13,315 bases of DNA from Nephromyces sp. MM_2019 (lineage: Eukaryota > Apicomplexa > Aconoidasida > Nephromycida). Position 1 is the stretch's first letter, and each line of letters begins with the position of its first letter. The translations under genes and the position numbers were made by a program. The notes under the pieces were generated by a model that ran no database searches, was not told where the DNA came from, and saw only the letters and a list, made by a program, of their open reading frames with translations. Of this stretch, positions 9,801 through 13,315 are shown piece after piece. Location of the stretch: assembly GCA_015657535.1 (NCBI GenBank), contig JADHZB010002062.1, forward strand, positions 1 through 13,315, read 5' to 3'.

Positions 9801-12446
9801 TGATATATCACCTAAATTATATAAATGTAAACAATTAGATTTAGCTATACCTGGTACATATAAACCAAATTATAATTATCCAAAGATATATACATTTAAT
9901 AATAAGGTAGATGTATTAGAAAGTAAACAAAAACCAAGGAAAATAACAATTGAAGGTAATAATGGTTTGTTATATCAATTCTTATTAAAAGGACATGAAG
10001 ATTTAAAACAAGATGAACGTATTATGCAAGTATTAGGTTTAATTAATATGTTATTAAATACACACAATGATATAAACATAAAAAATTTATCTATATCAAA
10101 ATTTGCAATTATACCTTTATCATCAAATGCAGGTTTAATTGAATGGGTTGAAGGATGTGATACATTACATAAATTAATTAAACAATATCGTGATGCACAT
10201 CATATAAATCTAAGCCTTGAACATAATCTAATGAAATCAATATATCATAGATTTGATGAATTAAGAATTGATCAATTGATTGAAATATTTAGATATTCAT
10301 TATCAAATTCATCTGGTGATGATATTAAACATATATTATGGTTACAATCAAAAAGTAGTGAAATATGGTTAATGAGACGTACACATTTTTGTCGTTCATT
10401 AGCTATTATGTCTATAATTGGTTATATATTAGGTTTAGGTGATAGACATCCATCTAATATAATGTTAATGAGGAATTCTGGACATATTATACACATTGAT
10501 TTTGGTGATTGTTTTGAAGTAGCTTCATTTCGTACAAAATATGCAGAAAAAATACCTTTTAGATTAACACGTATGTTATTAAAAGCAATTGATTTAGCTG
10601 GTGTTGAAGGAAATTTTCGTTTTACTAGTCAACGTATTATGTGTGTGTGTAGAACACATAAAGATACACTTATGGCTATGTTAGAAGCCTTTATTTATGA
10701 TCCATTAATGACATGGAGATCATTATTATATTATAAAGATCGAATATTACATGTACGTGATATTGATAAAGGTCTATGTATAATTAATAATACTATTCAT
10801 GGTGATCTTTATACACACACTGATTTAGGTATACATAATGGTCTCAATACACACAATGGTGTCAATACACACAATGGTGTAGATACACACAATGAATTAC
10901 ATAAAGGTGTCAATACACACAATGAATTACATAAAGGTCTCAATACACACAATGAATTACATAAAGGTGTCAATACACACAATGAATTACATAAAGGTGT
11001 CAATACACACAATGAATTACATAAAGGTGTCAATACACACAATGAATTACATAAAGGTGTAGATACACATATTGGTGTCAATACACACAAAGGTATGGGT
11101 GTGTGTGTAAATGGTATAGGGGGTATAGATAAAGGTGTAAAAGATGAAGGATTAGGGGGAACACTATTTGAACAAAAAATGGTAATTAAAAATAAATTTG
11201 GTAAATTTGATATTATTCAAATGAAATCTGAAGGTGCTGATTTTGTTAGGGATATATTAGGATATAATGAATATACACACACACACTTACATAATAATAA
11301 AGGTGATCTTTATCAACATCTACCTACACACACTCTCATCAAACATAATCATACACATAAACCTATATTACCTAATAATGATCAATTTATCGTTGATGAG
11401 ATACACACACATAATGTGATGAAGGAGGGTGATACACACACACATAATGTGATGAAGGAGGGTGATACACACACACATCATAATATCATTGATGATACAC
11501 ACACACATCATAATATCATTGATGATACACACACACATCATAATATCATTGATGATACACACACACATCATAATATCATTGATGATACACACACATATCA
11601 TGTGATAAAGGAGGGTGATACACATACACACATTCATACAGTTGATGATATACACACACAATTTACTACACACAATAACACTACATATAAGAACACACAA
11701 GAACACACACATGAACACACAATCATCAATGAAGATGCATATAATATTACACACAAGATTAATGAGATGATGGAAAATTACACACAAAGTGAATCAAATA
11801 GTAATAAACAGTCTACACATCATAAAAATGATACACACACACATCCCACACATTCACACAGTCATAAAAATAAACAGGATAAAGAAAATAAACACACACA
11901 CAACAAAAATAAATCACACACACACAGAGATCACTCTGAAAATAATGAAGAAGAATCAAATTTATTATCAGAGTGTGCACACATTGTTATAGAGAGGGTT
12001 GATCGTAAATTAAGTGGAATGGACTTTAGGTAATGTGTGTGTGTATATATGTATGTGTGTGTGTGTGTTGTGTGTATGTATGTGTGTGTGTGTGTTGTGT
12101 GTGTGTGTGTGTTGTGTGTGTGTGTGTGTGTATGTGTGTATGTGTGGGTGTGGGTGGAGGTGTGTGTGTGTGTGTGTGTGTATGTGTGTGTATGTGTGTG
12201 TGTGTGTGGGTGGGTGGAGGTGTGGGTGGAGGTGTGTATGTGTGTGTGTGTGTGTATGTGTGTGTGTGTGTATGTATGTGTGTGTGTGTGTATGTATGTG
12301 TGTGTGTGTGTATGTATGTGTGTGTGTGTGTTGTGTGTATGTGTGTGTGTGTGTGTTGTGTGTATGTATGTATGTATGTGTGTGTGTGTATGTATGTGTG
12401 TGTGTGTGTTGTGTGTGTGTATATGTGTGTTGTGTGTGTGTATGTG

Positions 12447-12477
<31 letters not shown>

Positions 12478-12692
12478 ATGTATGTGTGTGTGTGTGTTGT
12501 GTGTATGTGGGTGTGGGTGGAGGTGTGGGTGTGTGTGTGGATGTGGGTGTGTGGGTGGGTGCAGGGTTGTGTTGTGTATGATTTGTTATATGTACACATC
12601 GCATTGTATCTATAAATTTAATGTGTGTGTATAAATTTAATGTGTGTGTGTATAAATTTAATGTGTGTGTGTATAAATTTAATGTGTGTGTG

Positions 12693-12727
<35 letters not shown>

Positions 12728-12833
12728 TAGTTATCAAATGAGTGTAACAAGCCAAGTTGATCGAGTTATTAAAGAGGCCACAAGTGAAGAAAATTTATGT
12801 CAATGTTATGTTGGTTGGTGCCCATTTTGGTAA
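272..12833 (+). CDS. TOR: TOR (target of rapamycin) Ser/Thr protein kinase, 5'-partial, 7 exons in window
   Basis: Seen: joining 272-507, 1010-1158, 1289-1356, 2028-2206, 2670-2858, 3188-12029 and 12731-12833 gives one open frame of about 3254 codons plus TAA, with matching phases at every junction. Order of domains: HEAT repeats (to about 5500), FAT (about 5500-9330), FRB (9466-9768), PI3K-like kinase (about 9870-10740), long insert, FATC (about 11950 to the stop). Catalytic residues are present: Lys at 9988, GDRHPSN at 10438-10458, DFG at 10498-10506. Known of the family: TOR is the catalytic scaffold of TORC1/TORC2, works with LST8 and Raptor/Rictor, and couples nutrients to growth at endomembranes. 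The N-terminal HEAT repeats are missing because the window starts inside an intron. The protein is far longer per domain than human mTOR (2549 aa) because of six low-complexity inserts. ATR, ATM and DNA-PK are excluded by the FRB domain and the GWCPFW end. Confidence 0.95.
508..1009 (+). other. Intron between exons a and b (502 bp, TG/TATG-rich)
   Basis: The donor is GTATGT and the acceptor is TATTTATAG (ends 1009). The intron holds two tandem families: seven copies of a unit containing GGATATTATGTATG or GGGTATTATGTATG (about 525-745), and four diverged copies of a TTTGAATnnGTATCnACTG motif (761-902). A TACCTA triplet repeat and a (TA)n tract (930-973) follow. Phase 1. Confidence 0.8.
522..748 (+). 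repeat. Intronic tandem array, GG(A/G)TATTATGTATG unit, 7 copies plus a degenerate one
   Basis: The unit is about 25-33 bp: TGTGTGTATGG(A/G)TATTATGTATGTATGTA, with length differences in the TATG and TG parts. The final copy (TATGGGCTGTG) is degenerate. The array begins almost directly after the exon a donor. Confidence 0.88.
1010..1158 (+). CDS. TOR: TOR exon b (HEAT repeats)
   Basis: The exon starts with AA completing a Gln codon, reads [16 protein letters not shown]..., and ends on ...[10 protein letters not shown] in phase 0. The donor is CAG|GTTACA, a weak donor hexamer. It is supported by alignment: MDSYQ joined to DSSGRIRK in the next exon matches human MDMLQ-DSSLLAKR without gaps over about 33 residues. 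The next GT (1191) would create a TAG codon across the junction. Confidence 0.85.
1159..1288 (+). other. Intron between exons b and c (130 bp)
   Basis: This is the shortest intron of the gene. It has a GTTACA donor and a TTTTGTGTGTAG acceptor, starts with a short (CA)n tract and has a T-rich run (about 1259-1267) before the acceptor. Phase 0. Confidence 0.8.
1289..1356 (+). CDS. TOR: TOR exon c (HEAT repeats, 68 bp; too short to stand out as an ORF)
   Basis: The acceptor is GTGTGTAG and the donor is CTGG|GTAAAC. The exon reads [20 protein letters not shown], then NS and two bases (GG) that join G of the next exon to give Gly. It aligns position by position with human mTOR DSSLLAKRQVALWTLGQLVA-STG. 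Found by homology continuity between its neighbours and by matching phase. Confidence 0.88.
1357..2027 (+). other. Intron between exons c and d (671 bp, CA/TA tandem array)
   Basis: The donor is GTAAAC and the acceptor is AATTTAG (ends 2027). Most of it is a tandem array with a TTTAACATACTTATACTTAC core (about 1413-1855). A near-palindromic hairpin (1921-1990) and a TG-rich stretch lie just before the acceptor. Phase 2. Confidence 0.85.
1411..1858 (+). repeat. Tandem array, 9 copies of a 45-56 bp CA/TA unit
   Basis: The core TTTAACATACTTATACTTAC recurs at about 1413, 1469, 1524, 1569, 1616, 1663, 1709, 1755 and 1801, then once degenerated at about 1841. The core is nearly invariant. The (CA)n and (TA)n spacer between cores varies in length (period 45-56 bp), which points to slippage in the spacer and unit duplication. 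Confidence 0.9.
2028..2206 (+). CDS. TOR: TOR exon d (HEAT repeats)
   Basis: The exon begins with G completing Gly, then [20 protein letters not shown], which matches human YVVEPYRKYPTLLEVLLNFL. The segment [16 protein letters not shown] matches RREAIRVLGLLGALDP. It ends ...QSNN plus G before donor G|GTGAAC, a weak hexamer and the only GT nearby that gives the right phase. The open frame runs on through the whole following CA-rich intron until 2673, so the 3' edge rests on phase and homology, not on a stop codon. Confidence 0.85.
2207..2669 (+). other. Intron between exons d and e (463 bp, (CA)n/(CATA)n, stop-free)
   Basis: The donor is GTGAAC and the acceptor is TTTTTTTACACATTTCAG. It is almost pure CACA/CATACA simple sequence (2211-2600) with interspersed CACAAACATA variants. 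No stop occurs in the frame of exon d over its full length. The length is not a multiple of three. A second in-frame acceptor AG lies 9 bp downstream (2677-2678). Phase 1. Confidence 0.8.
2670..2858 (+). CDS. TOR: TOR exon e (poorly conserved linker before the next HEAT block)
   Basis: The exon reads [20 protein letters not shown]..., then an [14 protein letters not shown] stretch, then [17 protein letters not shown]. It sits where human mTOR has a variable Ser-rich linker before LDEFYPAV. Two donors give the required phase 1: CCA|GTAATT (ends 2858, chosen because GTAATG is used elsewhere in this gene) and TC|GTATAT (ends 2837, 7 codons shorter). An in-frame TAA at 2894 rules out read-through into the next block. 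Confidence 0.65.
2859..3187 (+). other. Intron between exons e and f (329 bp)
   Basis: It contains a (TA)n tract (2864-2888), a diverged CTATATATACATACAT duplication (about 2910-2965), and the 15-bp tandem array at 3003-3187 that runs right up to the acceptor ACACACAG. There is no polypyrimidine tract before the AG, which is unusual. Phase 1. Confidence 0.75.
3003..3187 (+). repeat. 15-bp tandem array AAAACCC(A/C)CACACAC, about 12 copies
   Basis: The unit AAAACCCMCACACAC repeats about 12 times without indels, so several frames on both strands stay open through it. It ends exactly at the exon f acceptor. The exact 15-bp period is a multiple of three, unlike the other intronic arrays in this gene. 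Confidence 0.9.
3188..12029 (+). CDS. TOR: TOR exon f (giant exon: HEAT end, FAT, FRB, kinase, NRD-like insert)
   Basis: The acceptor is ACACACAG at 3180-3187 and the donor is TTTAG|GTAATG at 12030. It begins with GT completing a codon, then [20 protein letters not shown], which matches the human LDEFYPAVSMVALMRIFRD block; the first Met (3298) is internal. The 8.84-kb exon is open throughout and carries every domain from the middle HEAT repeats to the start of FATC. Conserved blocks alternate with six low-complexity inserts. Codons are AT-biased (TTA Leu, ACA Thr, ATA Ile). It ends in GMDF plus AG, joined to T of the last exon to make Ser. Confidence 0.93.
3541..3957 (+). repeat. Low-complexity insert I in TOR (about 139 aa; HTPST, QQHT, poly-Asn)
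   Basis: The insert separates [13 protein letters not shown] from [14 protein letters not shown], which are contiguous in human mTOR apart from a few residues. It contains VHTPST repeats (3673-3729), a 12-bp HTQQ array (3733-3777), and an AAT run encoding ten consecutive Asn (about 3853-3882). All repeat units keep the reading frame. Confidence 0.85.
4500..5070 (+). repeat. Low-complexity insert II in TOR (about 190 aa; HTHTS(P/Q)HT array)
   Basis: CA-rich coding sequence. Units of the type ACA TCT CCA CAC ACA CAT encode THTSPH, and variants include SQHTSLHT and PPNTHT. They run from about 4611 to 4990 as an imperfect in-frame array. It lies between HEAT helices ending ...DILNNISEQ and the block starting ...ESMQEFISH. 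Confidence 0.85.
5545..6190 (+). repeat. Low-complexity insert III in TOR (about 215 aa) with an 18-bp (S-P/S-N-T-H-T) array
   Basis: The core is an exact 18-bp codon-phased array at 5809-6060: fourteen copies of TCA-(C/T)CA-AAT-ACA-CAC-ACA. It encodes SPNTHT or SSNTHT with Lys and Ser variants at the fifth position. A His-rich stretch (THHHHQQ) lies upstream at about 5659-5680. The insert splits the first FAT helices: human has a short connection between the FVSCWSELNE block and the AKALHYKELEF block (here [11 protein letters not shown] at 6298-6330). Confidence 0.9.
7393..7960 (+). repeat. Low-complexity insert IV in TOR (about 189 aa; Asn/Thr-rich, 21-bp NTNNITH units)
   Basis: In-frame repeats of CAT-AAT-ACT-AAT-AAC/T-ATA-ACT encode HNTNNIT (7486-7700), interspersed with (ACT)n runs giving poly-Thr. 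A less repetitive Ser/Thr/Tyr tail follows to about 7960. It interrupts FAT between the block ending at about 7392 (HHQKQWDIQ) and [19 protein letters not shown] (about 8062), at a place where human mTOR has only a short loop. Confidence 0.85.
8287..9005 (+). repeat. Low-complexity insert V in TOR (about 240 aa; TPPLQHTQ and HTQQ arrays)
   Basis: Nine PPLQHT copies (about 8599-8970) alternate with QQYT, HPT and HTHT linkers, followed by a 12-bp CAA-CAC-ACA-CAA array of HTQQ (about 8866-8940). Two SDHDLTI copies lie at about 8485-8530. The insert follows [16 protein letters not shown], the same FAT loop where human mTOR has its own Thr/Ala-rich disordered insertion after AVMNFEAV. Confidence 0.88.
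9466..9768 (+). other. FRB domain of TOR (FKBP12-rapamycin binding) with altered drug-contact residues
   Basis: [20 protein letters not shown] to NKLNKQ aligns without gaps to the human FRB (ELIRVAILWHEMW... to RRISKQ). Kept: the Leu2031 and Trp2101 equivalents (9517 and 9727) and GRDL (9649-9660). Changed, by human numbering from memory: Ser2035 to Phe (9529), Tyr2038 to Phe (9538), Phe2039 to Ser (9541), Thr2098 to Tyr (9718), Asp2102 to Tyr (9730), Tyr2105 to Cys (9739), Phe2108 to Met (9748). In the family FRB gates substrate access to the kinase cleft; that role should remain, while rapamycin binding is doubtful. Confidence 0.92.
9870..10740 (+). other. PI3K-related Ser/Thr kinase domain of TOR
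   Basis: In order: [12 protein letters not shown] glycine-rich segment (about 9931-9966), catalytic Lys in LLKGHEDL (9988), QDERIMQ, hinge [12 protein letters not shown] (10132-10167), the LST8-binding-element region ([11 protein letters not shown]... [14 protein letters not shown]), [12 protein letters not shown] catalytic loop (Asp 10441, His 10447, Asn 10456), [10 protein letters not shown] (DFG Asp 10498), [11 protein letters not shown] activation segment, and [10 protein letters not shown] at the end. All residues needed for phosphotransfer are present, so the enzyme should be active. Confidence 0.96.
10747..11955 (+). repeat. Insert VI in TOR between kinase and FATC (about 400 aa, two 30-bp arrays)
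   Basis: The region corresponds to the short negative-regulatory linker of mTOR. It carries a perfect-phase 30-bp array at 10879-11058 (six copies, [10 protein letters not shown]), a unique Gly/Lys segment (11090-11275) including [20 protein letters not shown], and a second 30-bp array at 11464-11583 (four nearly identical copies, [10 protein letters not shown]), flanked by [10 protein letters not shown] repeats. A charged His/Lys/Asn/Glu tail follows. Human mTOR has well under 100 residues here, so the expansion is lineage-specific. Confidence 0.88.
12030..12730 (+). other. Last intron of TOR (701 bp, (TG)n-rich)
   Basis: The donor is GTAATG and the acceptor is TATATTTTTAG. Positions 12031-12550 are TG/TATG simple sequence with GGGTGGAGGTGTG clusters (about 12147, 12210-12235, 12508-12525). 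Then come a short non-repeat piece and four copies of TATAAATTTAATGTGTGTG (about 12611-12695), and a (TA)n run (12695-12724). Phase 2. The joined frame Phe-Ser-Tyr restores the FATC domain. Confidence 0.92.
12731..12833 (+). CDS. TOR: TOR last exon (FATC end and stop)
   Basis: The exon begins with T completing Ser, then [20 protein letters not shown] and [13 protein letters not shown], then TAA at 12831-12833. The ATG at 12738 is internal, not a start. The exact GWCPFW end is the hallmark of TOR within the PIKK family. Confidence 0.95.
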
Positions 12834-13245
12834 AAATTTATTTACACACACACACACTATATATAAAAACATACACACAATATAAATATATACACATATT
12901 ATATATACACATATAAACATATCTAATAGAACATATCTATTTTTTTAAATATCAAATTGTATATGATGTACTATATAAATATATACACACACTATATATA
13001 AATATATACACACACACTATATATAAATATAAATATATATACACACACACTATATATAAATATAAATATATATACACACACACTATATATAAATATATAT
13101 ATATATACACACACATTTTTCTAGCAGTAAAAACTTTAAATTATTTGTAAATTAAATTTTCTTTTTAACAAAACAAATTTAAAAAAATGTTTTAGACAAT
13201 CAAAATAAAAATGTGTGTGTGTATATACTATTTATATTTTCTAAT

Positions 13246-13315
<70 letters not shown>
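12834..13315. other. 3' flank: UTR/intergenic repeats, no gene seen
   Basis: After the TOR stop comes (CA)n, then AT-rich sequence, then about five copies of a CACACTATATATAAATATA-type unit (12970-13115). A non-repetitive AT-rich stretch (13120-13205) follows, with a possible AATAAA polyadenylation hexamer at 13204-13209. The window ends in an uninterrupted (TG)34 tract (13248-13315). I found no ORF with recognisable protein on either strand. Confidence 0.7.

Larger units (their letters stand above)
11956..12833 (+). other. FATC domain of TOR, split by the last intron
   Basis: [18 protein letters not shown] (exon f) plus S, then [20 protein letters not shown] (last exon) and VGWCPFW align with human IQIINRVRDKLTGRDFS and [25 protein letters not shown]. 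Both family cysteines (in LCQ and GWC), reported to form a redox-sensitive pair in yeast TOR1, are kept. The terminal Trp is followed directly by TAA. Confidence 0.96.

Noticed and set aside
12147..12240. G-quadruplex motif from GGGTGTGGGTGGAGG clusters
   Set aside because: Too few closely spaced runs of three or more G; only two-tetrad structures are possible, so not reported as a feature.
12014..12634. ORFs of about 200 codons on both strands after the exon f donor
   Set aside because: They translate the (TG)n intron into Cys-Val or His-Thr strings; the FATC domain requires this region to be removed as an intron.
13120..13205. Possible small RNA gene or convergent exon in the non-repetitive AT-rich patch
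   Set aside because: No tRNA-like cloverleaf, no snRNA motifs and no open frame with recognisable protein; best taken as 3' flank.
13248..13315. Telomere at the right edge
   Set aside because: (TG)n alone is a dinucleotide microsatellite common throughout this window; no longer telomeric unit or G-cluster pattern is seen.

Overview
The window is a fragment of an AT-rich eukaryotic nuclear genome that is saturated with (CA/TG)n and (TA)n microsatellites. It holds essentially one gene, on the + strand: a TOR (target of rapamycin) protein kinase. I recognise it from gapless matches to remembered mTOR sequence in the HEAT region, FAT domain, FRB domain, PI3K-like kinase domain and the C-terminal FATC ending in GWCPFW. 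Spliceosomal introns and a standard code fit a unicellular eukaryote (no in-frame TAA, TAG or TGA in 8.7 kb, and TAA as the final stop). The sequence does not let me name the lineage.

Layout: 1-271 is repeat-rich sequence, probably the tail of an upstream intron. Six exons follow, at 272-507, 1010-1158, 1289-1356, 2028-2206, 2670-2858 and the giant 3188-12029. A small last exon lies at 12731-12833. Codon phases agree at all six junctions (1, 0, 2, 1, 1, 2). The reconstructed protein in the window is about 3254 residues. It lacks the N-terminal HEAT repeats, roughly the first quarter of a TOR protein, which must lie upstream. From 12834 to the end there is only 3' flank: a (CA)n/(TA)n tandem array, a short non-repetitive AT-rich piece and a terminal (TG)n tract.

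The conserved TOR core is interrupted by six large low-complexity inserts, about 1380 residues in total. They are rich in His, Thr, Pro, Gln and Asn and are mostly CA-dinucleotide expansions read as His-Thr. Each sits between conserved blocks, as expected for a surface loop, and most have their own codon-phased repeat unit (12, 18, 21 or 30 bp). The introns are made of similar simple repeats, with CA or TG polarity differing from intron to intron.

Most notable points: the FRB domain carries bulky or altered residues at positions where changes in yeast and human TOR cause rapamycin resistance; the kinase hinge has a Glu-Trp-Val-Glu sequence more like ATR/DNA-PK than TOR; the regulatory stretch between kinase and FATC is expanded to about 400 residues; and TG-repeat-like codons replace residues even inside the kinase and FRB. 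I found no second gene, RNA gene, mobile element or CRISPR array, and no evidence of a wholly new system.
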